Shown: positions 34,699 through 43,012, counted from the stretch's first letter. The stretch is DNA of 64,000 nucleotides from Paeniglutamicibacter sulfureus (GCF_030512175.1 NZ_JAULBL010000002.1:866149-930148); one strand, 5' to 3'. The notes: generated from the letters alone by a model not told the origin. Made by a program: numbers and translations.

Positions 34699-36015
34699 AT
34701 GACTTCCCCCGAAAAAACCCCAGTGACCGTGCCTGCCACTACTGCGCCCGCCGCAGAGGACGCCGCGGCCCGTCGCGCCGCCCAGGCCGCGGCCCAGGGT
34801 GCCCAGCAAATGCGCATCTCCGAATCCCGTGCCAAGGCCGAGGGCCGCGCACAGGTGCGCCCCACCGCCGAGGGGTGGAAGCAGGCCATGGGCGAGGACG
34901 GCCGCCCGCAGCTCCAGTTCACCGCCAAGGCCCGCGTCAGCCAGCCGCCGATGCACCTTGCCGACCTCACGCTGGCCGAACGAGCCGCCAAGCTCAAGGA
35001 GATCGGCCTGCCGGCCTTCCGCGCCAAGCAGCTCTCGGTGCACTACTTCCAGCACTACACCACCGATCCCGAGCTGATGAGCGACCTTCCCAAGGACCGC
35101 CGCGCCGAGATCGCCGAGGTCATGTTCCCGAAGCTGCTGACCGAGGTGAAGCGACTGGCCACCGACGATGGCCGGACCATCAAGTTCCTGTGGCGCCTCT
35201 TCGATGGCTCGCTGGTCGAGTCGGTGCTGATGCGCTACTCCAATCGCATCACCCTGTGCATCTCCTCGCAGTGCGGCTGCGGCATGAACTGCCCGTTCTG
35301 CGCCACCGGCCAGGCCGGTCTGACCCGCAACATGTCCACCGCCGAAATCCTGGACCAGATCGTCCAGGCCAACCGCGTGATTGCCGAGGGCGGACTGGGC
35401 GGCCAGAAGCACCCCGAGGAGCGCGTGGGCAACATCGTGTTCATGGGCATGGGCGAACCCCTGGCCAACTACAAGCGCGTCATGAACGCCGTGCACCGCA
35501 TGGTGGCCGAGGCCCCCGAGGGCCTGGGCATGAGCGCCCGCGGCATTACGGTCTCAACCGTGGGCCTGGTCCCGGCCATCAACAAGCTTGCCGAAGAGGG
35601 CGTCCCGGTCACCTTCGCGCTGTCGCTGCACGCGCCGGATGACGAACTGCGCGATGAGATGATCCCGGTGAATTCGAAGTGGAAGGTCGACGAGGCCCTG
35701 GATGCCGCGTTCAACTACTACGTGAAGACCGGTCGTCGCGTCTCCATCGAGTACGCGCTGATCAAGGACATGAACGACCACGGCTGGCGCGCGGACCTGT
35801 TGGCCCGAAAGCTCAACGCCCGCGGCCGCGGCTGGGTCCACGTGAACCCGATCCCGCTGAACCCGACCCCGGGATCGGTCTGGACCTCCTCGGAGCCGGA
35901 CGTCACCGCCGAGTTCATCGACCGCCTGGAGTCCGCCGGCGTGCCTACCACGCTGCGCGACACACGCGGCAAGGAAATCGACGGCGCGTGCGGCCAGCTC
36001 GCCGCGGCTGAGTAG
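34699..36015 (+). CDS. rlmN: 23S rRNA (adenine-2503-C2)-methyltransferase RlmN
   Basis: This 438-residue radical-SAM enzyme methylates C2 of A2503 in 23S rRNA (and A37 of some tRNAs). The [4Fe-4S] motif is Cys194-x3-Cys198-x2-Cys201 (CGMNCPFC). The family blocks NIVFMGMGEPLANY, SARGITVSTVGLVPAI, SLHAPDDELRDEMIPVN and the C-terminal RDTRGKEIDGACGQL, with the methyl-carrying Cys, are all present. An Ala-rich extension of about 80 residues precedes the core, as in many actinobacterial RlmN. The ATG at 34699 has GGGAGA upstream; ATGs at 34678 and 34690 are less well spaced. Confidence 0.95.
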   Translation: MTSPEKTPVTVPATTAPAAEDAAARRAAQAAAQGAQQMRISESRAKAEGRAQVRPTAEGWKQAMGEDGRPQLQFTAKARVSQPPMHLADLTLAERAAKLKEIGLPAFRAKQLSVHYFQHYTTDPELMSDLPKDRRAEIAEVMFPKLLTEVKRLATDDGRTIKFLWRLFDGSLVESVLMRYSNRITLCISSQCGCGMNCPFCATGQAGLTRNMSTAEILDQIVQANRVIAEGGLGGQKHPEERVGNIVFMGMGEPLANYKRVMNAVHRMVAEAPEGLGMSARGITVSTVGLVPAINKLAEEGVPVTFALSLHAPDDELRDEMIPVNSKWKVDEALDAAFNYYVKTGRRVSIEYALIKDMNDHGWRADLLARKLNARGRGWVHVNPIPLNPTPGSVWTSSEPDVTAEFIDRLESAGVPTTLRDTRGKEIDGACGQLAAAE

Positions 36016-36056
36016 GCTGTAACCACCACGTTGGGGCGCGATGCGCCATTGATGAG

Positions 36057-36536
36057 ATGAGTCGAGAAGTGTCACTGGCAGCACCGTTTTTCCTGGACAA
36101 GTCCGACACCGCCAGCTGGAAGGCCCTGAACGGGCTCTCGCTCAAGGTCAAGGAAGCCGCGGATGCCGCCGGGCTGGGCACACGCCTCATCGAGCTGCTC
36201 AATGTGCGTATATCCCAGATCAACGGCTGCTCATACTGCCTGGACATGCACGGCCGCATGGCACTGGAAGCAGGCGAGACGGCCCAGCGACTGGCGGTGC
36301 TCTCCACCTGGCGCGAGACCGAGTTGTTCGACGACCTGGAATCCGCTGCCTTGGCCGTTGCCGAGGCAGCAACTTCCCTGCCCGATTCCGAAACCCGTAT
36401 TGCGGAACTCGCCGCGTCGCGGCTGGTACTCGACGACGCGCAGTTCTCCGCCGTCCAGTGGGCAGCCATTGCCATGAACGCCTTCAACCGCGTTTCCATC
36501 CTGTCCCAGCACCCGGTGCGCCCGAGCCAGAAGTAG
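36057..36536 (+). CDS. Carboxymuconolactone decarboxylase-family (AhpD-like) protein
   Basis: This 159-residue helical protein has the AhpD-type redox signature Cys58-x2-Cys61-x3-His65 (INGCSYCLDMHG). Such proteins reduce peroxides or alkylhydroperoxidase partners; true decarboxylases of the family lack the CxxC. It lies 41 nt after rlmN and 7 nt before the MpaB-like gene, on the same strand, so the three may be co-transcribed. The ribosome-binding site is poor: a run of ATGs precedes 36057. Confidence 0.82.
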   Translation: MSREVSLAAPFFLDKSDTASWKALNGLSLKVKEAADAAGLGTRLIELLNVRISQINGCSYCLDMHGRMALEAGETAQRLAVLSTWRETELFDDLESAALAVAEAATSLPDSETRIAELAASRLVLDDAQFSAVQWAAIAMNAFNRVSILSQHPVRPSQK

Positions 36537-36543
36537 CGGGGCC

Positions 36544-37365
36544 ATGGCAGCGGGCACGACCGATTCCCGGGGCGCGGAGACGCGACCCGAATCCGTGCTC
36601 TCGCGCTTCGCCCCGGAAGCCGTCTACCTGATGGGCGGTGGCCGCGCCATCCTGCTGCAGCTCGCGCTGCCCGGCGTCGGCCACGGCGTTGCCAGGCATT
36701 CGAATTTTGCCGTCAATCCGCTGGGCCGCCTCAACGGCACCTTGACGTATATCTATGCTCTGAGCAACGGTACCGACGAGCAACGGGCCAAGGTCCGGTC
36801 GATAGTTCACGCGGCTCATGCCCCGGTCAAGGCGCCGGCCGCCCAGGATGGATCGCACCCCGCCTATTCCGCGCGCGACCCGAAGTTGCAATTGTGGGTT
36901 GCTGCCACGCTCTATGACTCGGCCATGCAGATCCAGCGTGCGGTGTTCCCGCCGCTCGACGATGACACAGCCGAGGCCCTGTACCGTGACTATGCGCAGC
37001 TGGGAACCGAACTGGGGATGCCCGCTCACCTCTGGCCTGCGACCCGGGCTGACTTCGCGGAGTACTGGGCCGAGACGCTTGGGCAATTAAGGGTCGATGC
37101 GCCGGTACGTGCGGTCGCACATGAACTCCTGGCCGCCAAGCAGGCACCGCCGTGGATCCGGGCCGCGATGCCGCTGGTCCGGCTCATGACCATTGGGTTG
37201 CTGCCCGAACGGGTGCGCGCCATGTTCGGTTTCGCATTCAGCCCGCGCCAACAACGCCGAATGGATCAAGTCTTGCGTTGCGCTCGTATTTCAATGCGCG
37301 TCTTGCCGCGCCGGATCCGTCACTTTCCCATGCACTTCTACCTTCGTCGGCTCGACGGACGATAG
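36544..37365 (+). CDS. MpaB-like (DUF2236) oxygenase-family protein
   Basis: This 273-residue protein of the DUF2236/MpaB family, which includes latex-clearing and mycophenolate-pathway oxygenases binding haem b, has family features including PEAVYLMGGGRAILLQLALP near the start, VGHGVARHS with a candidate haem-ligand region, and LQLWVAATLYDSAM in the middle. The reaction is unknown for this subgroup. It starts 7 nt after the CxxC protein gene, a pairing that suggests a shared redox role. The 250-nt region after it (37366-37615) holds no gene but a short palindrome GTTGA-N4-TCAAC at 37529-37542 before the SipW locus. Confidence 0.75.
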   Translation: MAAGTTDSRGAETRPESVLSRFAPEAVYLMGGGRAILLQLALPGVGHGVARHSNFAVNPLGRLNGTLTYIYALSNGTDEQRAKVRSIVHAAHAPVKAPAAQDGSHPAYSARDPKLQLWVAATLYDSAMQIQRAVFPPLDDDTAEALYRDYAQLGTELGMPAHLWPATRADFAEYWAETLGQLRVDAPVRAVAHELLAAKQAPPWIRAAMPLVRLMTIGLLPERVRAMFGFAFSPRQQRRMDQVLRCARISMRVLPRRIRHFPMHFYLRRLDGR

Positions 37366-37615
37366 GCCAAGCAGAAGTTCTGGGCAGCAGAGTTTGGGTA
37401 GTCCTGGTTGGCCACGTGGCTAACCTGTTAGCGACAATCGACTAGACATCTCAAGAAAATGTCCATGACTTGGCCAAATGCGTAATATCGTGGCTTTTGG
37501 GGAAATTTTCCTGTTAGATTCTCAAGTGGTTGATACGTCAACTAATGGCGCTCACAAAGTATCGATTCAACTGGGGTTGACGATCGTGCCAGGGAACATT
37601 AGCAAGGGGGAGTTC

Positions 37616-38218
37616 GTGGCTCAGAAAGAAAAGAATCGCAAGATCCGGGCTGTACTAGCCGGAGGACTGGTGCTTGGTATTGGTGCGGCGGTGACGCTGG
37701 CTGCTTGGAGTGATTCCGAATTCGCGAAAGGGACTTTCGGCGCCGGCCATTTCAACATGCAGGGCAGCCTCAACGGAACAGCATTCAGCGATCATCCAGT
37801 GGGGACGCCGGCGCAGCTAGCCTTTCCCCTCGACAAGCTCAGCCCCACTGAAACTGTTGCGGCGCCGTATGTGCTCCGCCTGGACAAAGACACGACCAAC
37901 GATGCGACGGTGCAAGTCGTCTCGGCAAACGGCGAAGGCTCCGCCGAGGCCAAGCTCAGCTATGGGATTGTTCAGGTGGAATCGTATGGTGCCTGCAGTC
38001 CGACCGCAACAGGTACGCAGCTCGTCCAGGCCGGTACAGCACTGGATGCGGTCACGGACGCACAAACTTTCGAGCTGAGAAAACCCGCGCCCGAGGCCGC
38101 TCCTGGCGATCCTGGCGCTGACGTGTTCCTGTGCATCCAAGTGAAGGCCGCTTCGGATCTTGACCAGAATACTACCGCCGTCGGTACCTGGGGATTCCTC
38201 GGCGAATCGAAGCCGTAA
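37616..38218 (+). CDS. Exported protein with SipW-type signal peptide (TasA/camelysin-like), copy 1
   Basis: This 200-residue protein begins with the long basic signal peptide of SipW-dependent proteins: KIRAVLAGGLVLGIGAAVTL then AAWSDSEFAKGTF, where cleavage is expected around AAW. The mature part is rich in beta-prone segments and has two Cys that could form a disulfide (GACSPT, VFLCIQV). The start is a GTG at 37616 with AGGGGGAG just upstream; the open frame beyond it looks non-coding. It is 6 nt from the next gene, which has a nearly identical signal peptide. Function is unknown; related proteins form surface fibres or are matrix or surface proteins. Confidence 0.78.
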   Translation: MAQKEKNRKIRAVLAGGLVLGIGAAVTLAAWSDSEFAKGTFGAGHFNMQGSLNGTAFSDHPVGTPAQLAFPLDKLSPTETVAAPYVLRLDKDTTNDATVQVVSANGEGSAEAKLSYGIVQVESYGACSPTATGTQLVQAGTALDAVTDAQTFELRKPAPEAAPGDPGADVFLCIQVKAASDLDQNTTAVGTWGFLGESKP

Positions 38219-38224
38219 ACATAG

Positions 38225-38860
38225 ATGAGACTATTTATGTTGCGGGAGCGAGGGCACCGGTTGATTCGCCTGCGGGCGGTACTCGCCGGCGGTCTCGTGC
38301 TCGGGGTCGGTGCTACGGCGACACTCGCCGCGTGGACCGATGAAGAACACTCGGCCGGGTCGTTCAAAGCCGGCACATTCTCGATCGTCGGCAGCACGAA
38401 CGGTACTGACTTCAGCGACCATCCTGCCGCGTCCGGAGCTTCTCTTGCATTCTCGCTGCCTGCGGCCGCCATGGTGCCGGGCACGACGGTGTACGCGTTG
38501 TACTCGGTGAAGACGGCGAAGACGCCAGTTCCGAGTGTCGCCGGTTCAGTGCATCTGACCGCTGACGCGGCCAATTTTAGCGGGTTAGGCAATTACCTTC
38601 ACTACGGCGTCAAAGCGATTACGCAAACGACTTGCGACGCCATCACCTTTGCCCATCCCACTTCCATCGTCGTCGTCGATTCCGGATCGAAGTTGAATAC
38701 GGGTGCCGACGTAGGGATTGCACTGGCCGCGAATGGGGACTCCACGGTCAATTACTGTTTCGCTGTCACATTGCCCGCGGATGCATCCAACGAGGCCCAG
38801 GGCGCTGCGCTAACGGCACGGTGGACTTTCGCGGCAACCACCGATCCCGCAGGGAATTGA
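38225..38860 (+). CDS. Exported protein with SipW-type signal peptide, copy 2
   Basis: This 211-residue paralogue of the upstream protein has the signal segment RLRAVLAGGLVLGVGATATL then AAWTDEEHSAGSF, differing from copy 1 at only a few positions. After it both proteins share NGTxFSDHP. The rest diverges apart from two Cys (TTCDAI, NYCFAV). The near-identical leaders with divergent mature parts point to tandem duplication followed by divergence, with the leader kept for recognition by the signal peptidase encoded 1 nt downstream. No function assigned. Confidence 0.78.
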   Translation: MRLFMLRERGHRLIRLRAVLAGGLVLGVGATATLAAWTDEEHSAGSFKAGTFSIVGSTNGTDFSDHPAASGASLAFSLPAAAMVPGTTVYALYSVKTAKTPVPSVAGSVHLTADAANFSGLGNYLHYGVKAITQTTCDAITFAHPTSIVVVDSGSKLNTGADVGIALAANGDSTVNYCFAVTLPADASNEAQGAALTARWTFAATTDPAGN

Positions 38861-38861
38861 C

Positions 38862-40061
38862 ATGAGCAGACGCGTGCATGGCGTCGGAAGGTTCCTTTGC
38901 GGTGCCATGTTGAACCTGGCCGCAGTGGGTGGAATCATCTGCCTGGTACTGGTTGGCCTGGCCTTCGTGTTCGATACAACGCTGATCATGTTCAAGACCG
39001 GTTCCATGAGCCCCACGATTCCGGCCGGTTCCCTGTCTTTGGTGCGGGAGATCCCGGCGACCGAAATCAAGGTCGGGGACGTCGTGACGGTGGAGCGACC
39101 GGCGGCTCTGCCCATCACGCACCGGGTCACGTCGGTGGCAGATGGGTCGACAAGTACCGAGCGGATCATCACCATGAAGGGCGACGCCAACGAGGCCGAA
39201 GACCCGTTCCCGTATGCGGTGAACACCGTCCGGACTGTCCTCGCCTCAGTACCCAATCTGGCTTATGGCGTCGTTTGGCTGTCGAATCCATGGGTGATGG
39301 CCGTTCTCACGCTCGGTGCATCGGCATTGGTCACCTGGGCCTTCTGGCCGCGGGATCCGTCGGATCTGGGTGCATATGAGCAGGAAGCTCTGCTTCCCCT
39401 GCCGGAGCCACCTGGAAATGGTTCTCAGTCTGGACTGACACTGCTCATTGCCCCCTTGGCATTCGGCCTCGCTTTGGCCAGCCCCACCCCGGCGGTCACA
39501 GAGGACGTGATCACCAGTGGCCACCTGAAAATGATCTCGATCGGTGACCAAGCGGCCATGGCCCGTCTGGCTCCCGGTGAACCCGTGCAATGGCAAGTCG
39601 GCGTTTCGGCTGCGGAGTCCGAGCCCGGCGAGGTTCGGATCCAACTGCGCGGTGATGGGAACGCTGGGCTGGGTCTGAATGCCATCATTCGGTCTTGCGA
39701 TCGACGGTGGGTTGAGGGGGACTGCGAAGGGGAAGCCGACCAAGTCCATAGCCCTGGTCCGATTGCTGTCGACGGAACGAAGCGGCAACTGACGGCGATG
39801 TCTGTGGCTGAAGAGCGCTGGTTGCTTTTCGACTTGTGGCTGCCGAGGAACAATGCTGCAGAAAGGACCGAAAAATCCGTTCGTTTGCAGGTTCACGCCA
39901 CCGGATCTGGCGACGACGTCACAGCTTCCCCCGGGCCGATCGATTCATTGGCAGCAACCGGAGCTAACCCGCTTTTACCCTTACTTGCAGCGGCGCTCTC
40001 CATCGGTTTCGGCCTGGCGCTGGCCGGCTTCGCAAAACAGTGGAGGAAACGGAACCGATGA
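38862..40061 (+). CDS. sipW: SipW-type signal peptidase I with C-terminal LAATG sorting-like domain
   Basis: This 399-residue protein has two parts. Residues 1-175 are an ER/SipW-type signal peptidase I with two membrane segments: nucleophile Ser in FKTGSMSPTIPAGS, the catalytic His (instead of Lys) in LPITHRVTS, and the MKGDANEAEDP block. Residues about 190-360 form an extra extracellular-looking domain with a hydrophobic entry segment. It ends in LAATG (363-367), a hydrophobic helix and the basic tail KQWRKRNR, the layout of a cell-wall sorting signal (LAxTG suits class E sortases). It probably processes the SipW-type leaders of the three flanking proteins. Its stop overlaps the next start (ATGA). 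Confidence 0.8.
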   Translation: MSRRVHGVGRFLCGAMLNLAAVGGIICLVLVGLAFVFDTTLIMFKTGSMSPTIPAGSLSLVREIPATEIKVGDVVTVERPAALPITHRVTSVADGSTSTERIITMKGDANEAEDPFPYAVNTVRTVLASVPNLAYGVVWLSNPWVMAVLTLGASALVTWAFWPRDPSDLGAYEQEALLPLPEPPGNGSQSGLTLLIAPLAFGLALASPTPAVTEDVITSGHLKMISIGDQAAMARLAPGEPVQWQVGVSAAESEPGEVRIQLRGDGNAGLGLNAIIRSCDRRWVEGDCEGEADQVHSPGPIAVDGTKRQLTAMSVAEERWLLFDLWLPRNNAAERTEKSVRLQVHATGSGDDVTASPGPIDSLAATGANPLLPLLAAALSIGFGLALAGFAKQWRKRNR

Positions 40062-40621
40062 GTCGCATTGGTCCCCGTAGGGATGCCACGCGACGGCGAG
40101 GCTCCGGCCGCTTTCAACGTTGTGCCCTTCTCGTTGCGGGCGCTGGGCTTCTGATTTCACTGGTGCCGCCCACCATGACGGCGGCCAGGTGGACAGATGC
40201 CGAGCACTCATCGGCCAGTTTCAAGGCAATGACCGTGCCGGCGCCCATCATCGACACTTGCACGGCAGAGAGCATTCTGGTCAGCGGGAATCTTCTCACC
40301 CCCAGTGTCACTGTCACCTGGCACTATCCGGCCACTGGATACTCGCTGGACAACACAAAATTCTGGGCAGGACCCACTCTGGCAAATATCCAAGACGTGT
40401 CGAGAGATGGTGTCGTTTCGACGACCGGCCCGGTTGCTGGCCGTTACACCAGCACATTCCAGGGACCCATACTGGGTGGGCTGCTCGGCGGAAGCGCGGA
40501 AATAGGAATATCCACCGAGCACACATCGAGCTGGTCTTCCGAAAAATCTACAGCCCACATAACTTTCCCACTGGTGGTAGGGAAGAGGTCTTGCCCTTTC
40601 GTCAACGCAATGGGAGGGTGA
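40058..40621 (+). CDS. Exported protein with SipW-type signal peptide, copy 3
   Basis: This 187-residue protein opens with a very basic n-region (SRIGPRRDATRRRGSGRFQR), a hydrophobic stretch (CALLVAGAGLLISLVPP) and the SipW-type boundary TAARWTDAEHSSASF, like the two paralogues upstream. The mature part (about 140 residues) is unlike them and has a Cys pair (DTCTAES, KRSCPF). GGAGG lies well placed before the ATG at 40058, which overlaps the peptidase stop, so it belongs to the same operon. No function assigned. Confidence 0.75.
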   Translation: MSRIGPRRDATRRRGSGRFQRCALLVAGAGLLISLVPPTMTAARWTDAEHSSASFKAMTVPAPIIDTCTAESILVSGNLLTPSVTVTWHYPATGYSLDNTKFWAGPTLANIQDVSRDGVVSTTGPVAGRYTSTFQGPILGGLLGGSAEIGISTEHTSSWSSEKSTAHITFPLVVGKRSCPFVNAMGG

Positions 40622-40977
40622 GTAGGAATCTTAGAGTGACACGTGTCCGGATTTGGTGACAAGGGAGAGACCCTGCCATTGCGCCTCCTAAATCCGCTAT
40701 TTCGGCCGGCGAAACCTTGTGCCTAGGCGGGGCGAAAGTCGAAGAGCACCGAGACTCACCAGATACCCTCTAACGAACCCCGGCGGGGAACCTGCTCCGC
40801 GAGGGCGGGAGCCGTCAGATCGTGAACACGAACTACAGCTGTGCCGACTTCGAGCAAACTGTGGATGAGCCTCGTAGGTTGCGACTGTTCTCGGAACGGC
40901 GACCGAAAATGGTCCAGCGTTATCACTCGCGTCCTACATTTGAATAGCCAAACGACGGCGCTTTTCGCATGTACCTT
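40622..40977. other. 356-nt gap, no gene seen
   Basis: No open frame here has a ribosome-binding site or recognisable product. It holds a 10-bp palindrome GACACGTGTC (40638-40647) shortly after the last SipW-locus stop and CCCCGGCGGGG (40778-40788). It may be the degraded edge of the SipW locus. Confidence 0.4.
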
Positions 40978-41097
40978 CTACTCGGCGCAGGAGCAGCGAT
41001 CGACCATCGCAACGTCGCCGAGCGCATCTTCAATGTGCTCGCCGCAGCCTGCCCAGGTCGGCTTGGCGCAGCTATCGCAGGTGACCTTCTTGCACAT
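40978..41097 (-). CDS. 39-residue Cys-rich protein
   Basis: This small gene encodes MCKKVTCDSCAKPTWAGCGE, then HIEDALGDVAMVDRCSCAE. It has six Cys arranged as C, C-x2-C, C and C-x-C, plus a conserved-looking KPTWAGCGxH centre, and I recall proteins of this kind across actinobacteria without known function. AAAGGAG lies 7 nt before the ATG at 41097, a near-perfect ribosome-binding site. It is divergent from thioredoxin with 128 nt between starts, so metal binding or a thiol-related role is possible. Confidence 0.72.
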   Translation of the reverse strand: MCKKVTCDSCAKPTWAGCGEHIEDALGDVAMVDRCSCAE

Positions 41098-41225
41098 GGG
41101 GTGACTCCTTTGGAAGATTCTTGAACGAACTCTCTAGGAATATTACCGTTGAGCGTGTGGTTGACCTATTTGCGGATACGCTCGTGATCCGCGGCAATCA
41201 AACCTCCCGAAGGGATGAAGCACGT

Positions 41226-41591
41226 ATGGCTTCCGTTGAACTGAACTCCGCAAATTTTGAATCCACCATCACCGAACCCGGCACCGTGTTCGTGGACTTC
41301 TGGGCCGCGTGGTGCGGCCCGTGCCGCAACTTCGCGCCGGTGTTTGAGACCGCCAGCGAGAAGTACCCGGACATTACCTTCGGCAAGATCGACACCGAGG
41401 CCGAGCAGCAGCTGGCCGCCGCCGCGAACATCACTTCCATCCCCACCTTGATGGCGTTCCGCGACGGAATCCTTGTCTTCTCGCAGCCCGGCGCTCTGCC
41501 CGCCGAGGCCCTTGAAGACTTGATCGGCCAGGTCCAGGGACTGGACATGGAAGCGATCAAGAAGGACATTGCAGCCGGCACCAAGGCGTAG
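41226..41591 (+). CDS. trxA: Thioredoxin
   Basis: This 121-residue thioredoxin has the active site WCGPC (Cys30, Cys33) in VFVDFWAAWCGPCRNFAPVF and the cis-Pro loop ITSIPTLMAFRDG. It reduces protein disulfides. The frame is open upstream to a TTG at 41121, but the ATG at 41226 gives the normal thioredoxin N-terminus and has a GAAGGGATGAAG region upstream. The hairpin that should terminate its transcript is split by the insertion sequence that follows. Confidence 0.92.
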   Translation: MASVELNSANFESTITEPGTVFVDFWAAWCGPCRNFAPVFETASEKYPDITFGKIDTEAEQQLAAAANITSIPTLMAFRDGILVFSQPGALPAEALEDLIGQVQGLDMEAIKKDIAAGTKA

Positions 41592-41612
41592 TTTTCCGGC
41601 GAACTTGCGATT

Positions 41613-41630
41613 CGAAGGCCCCACCTGGTG
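41613..41630 (+). terminator. Left half of a hairpin split by the IS element
   Basis: CGAAGGCCCCAC (41613-41624), a ctg loop and the target copy GTG (41628-41630) lie 22 nt after the trxA stop. The matching arm GTGGGGCCTTCG is at 43073-43084 beyond the insertion. Rejoined, the arms give a perfect 12-bp stem with a 3-nt loop. Confidence 0.7.
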
Positions 41631-41655
41631 TGAACTGGTCCCCGAAAGTTGGACT
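41631..41655. repeat. Left terminal inverted repeat of the IS element
   Basis: TGAACTGGTCCCCGAAAGTT then GGACT; identical to the reverse complement of 43048-43072 except G for C at position 8. Confidence 0.92.
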
Positions 41656-41669
41656 CGGTAAGTAAAAGT

Positions 41670-42509
41670 CTACGCAGCCAGTGCCTGGGCCCGGTATTTC
41701 ATCGGGCTCAGGCACTCGAGCGTTAACGAGATGCGGTCATAGTTGTACCAGTGGATGTAGTCGTCGAGCTCGGCGGTGAACGCCTCGACGCTGGTGTGTT
41801 CGTGGTGGTGGAACATCTCTTCCTTCAGGTGCCCGAAGAAGTTTTCCATCACGGCGTTGTCCAGGCAGTTGCCCTTGCGCGACATGGATTGGGTCATGCC
41901 GGCGTCGGCCAGCAGCCTCTGCCAGCTGGCGTGCTGGTACTGGAATCCCTGGTCCGAGTGCACCATCGGCGCCTCGCCCGCGGCCAGGGTCCCGATGGCC
42001 TCGCTAAGCGATTGGTTGGCGAAGGCCACGGTCGGGGACTGCGACACCGAGTAGGAAACGATCGAGCGGTCGAACAGGTCCAGCACCGGCGAAAGATAGA
42101 CCTTCCTGTCGGCAATCTTGAATTCGGTCACGTCGGTCACCCACTTCAGGTTCGGTGCCTCGGTGTCGAACTGGCGCTTCAGCAGGTTTTCGGCGACCTT
42201 GCCGACAGTGCCCTTGTAGGAGGCATACCTTCGCTTGCTGCGGACCTTGCAGACCAGGCCCTCGGCGCGCATCAGCTTCAGCACGGTCTTCTTCGCCACC
42301 TGCCACCCGCCGCCGAGCAATTCGGCGTGGATGCGGCGGTGCCCGTACCGGCCCATGGCCTTGGTGAAGATCTCGTGGATCCGTGCGCGGAGCTCCGCGT
42401 GCCGGTCCGGTGCCTTGAGCGCGGCCTGGCGGTGGAAGAACGTGGAGCGGGGAAGCCCGGCAGCGGCCAGGAGCAGGGGCAAGGGGTGGGAGGCCTTGAG
42501 GGCGATCAC
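41670..42509 (-). CDS. IS3-family transposase OrfB (DDE integrase domain)
   Basis: The 279-residue frame encodes the catalytic half of the transposase. It has an HTH_21-like region (GRYGHRRIHAELLGGGWQV) and the rve core with Asp in WVTDVTEFK, Asp in MVHSDQGFQYQ and Glu in DNAVMENFFGHLKEE. The listed start is a GTG at 42509, but the frame is open further upstream to the A7 run at 42554-42560. It is therefore most likely made as an OrfAB fusion by -1 frameshifting, as known for IS150 and IS911. Confidence 0.92.
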   Translation of the reverse strand: MIALKASHPLPLLLAAAGLPRSTFFHRQAALKAPDRHAELRARIHEIFTKAMGRYGHRRIHAELLGGGWQVAKKTVLKLMRAEGLVCKVRSKRRYASYKGTVGKVAENLLKRQFDTEAPNLKWVTDVTEFKIADRKVYLSPVLDLFDRSIVSYSVSQSPTVAFANQSLSEAIGTLAAGEAPMVHSDQGFQYQHASWQRLLADAGMTQSMSRKGNCLDNAVMENFFGHLKEEMFHHHEHTSVEAFTAELDDYIHWYNYDRISLTLECLSPMKYRAQALAA

Positions 42510-42520
42510 CGCGCTGATTT

Positions 42521-43012
42521 TCAGCGCGGTGGTTGGTTCCTCAAGGCCCGAACTTTTTTTAGGTATGCATTCTCCGCCTGCAGCCGCTGGTTCTCGCGGC
42601 GCAGCTTCTCGAGTTCGGTGGGTCCACCCGCTTCGGCGCCGGAAGCGGTCTTGGGACGGCCCTTGGCCTTGGGACGCAGCCCGTCCTCGCCCTGTTCCCG
42701 GTAGGTCCTGACCCAGGTCCTGAGAAGGTTCGGGGAGCTGAGCCGGTGTCGTTGGGCAAGCTCCATCAGCGTCGCCTCGCCGTCGAGGAACTGGCGGACG
42801 ACCGCGAGCTTGAACTCGAAGGAATACACCTGATTGGTCGGTTTGCTTTCCAACGCTGCCCTACCCCAAATCCTGAACCGTTTCTCGAGCCCACGAACGG
42901 CGTGTTCACCGGCGTTCAGTCTTGAGGATACCGCCTTATGCCCGATTCCCTGCTCGAAAAGATCGACGGCAGCCAGCCGCTGCTCGGCGGTCAATGAACT
43001 ATTTTGACGCAT
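42521..43012 (-). CDS. IS3-family transposase OrfA
   Basis: The 163-residue protein has a helix-turn-helix near the N-terminus (LTAEQRLAAVDLFEQGIGHK) and a second one in the middle (LMELAQRHRLSSPNLLRTWV). A helical Leu/Glu-rich end (LEKLRRENQRLQAENAYLKK) probably lets it multimerise. Two such modules mark the IS150 subgroup. GGGGAG lies 6 nt before the ATG at 43012, inside a hairpin formed with the IS end. The frame crosses AAAAAAA at the LKK codons, the slip site for OrfAB. Confidence 0.92.
   Translation of the reverse strand: MRQNSSLTAEQRLAAVDLFEQGIGHKAVSSRLNAGEHAVRGLEKRFRIWGRAALESKPTNQVYSFEFKLAVVRQFLDGEATLMELAQRHRLSSPNLLRTWVRTYREQGEDGLRPKAKGRPKTASGAEAGGPTELEKLRRENQRLQAENAYLKKVRALRNQPPR
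42554..42560 (-). promoter_or_regulatory. -1 programmed frameshift site (A7) of the IS element
   Basis: On the coding strand the codons are CTA AAA AAA GTT, that is the heptamer A AAA AAA followed by G. After a -1 slip the frame reads on into OrfB without a stop. Confidence 0.8.

Noticed and set aside
40622-41120. Plus-strand 87-codon frame opposite the Cys-rich gene
   Set aside because: No ribosome-binding site and no family-like sequence, while the minus strand has a strong start and a conserved-looking Cys pattern.
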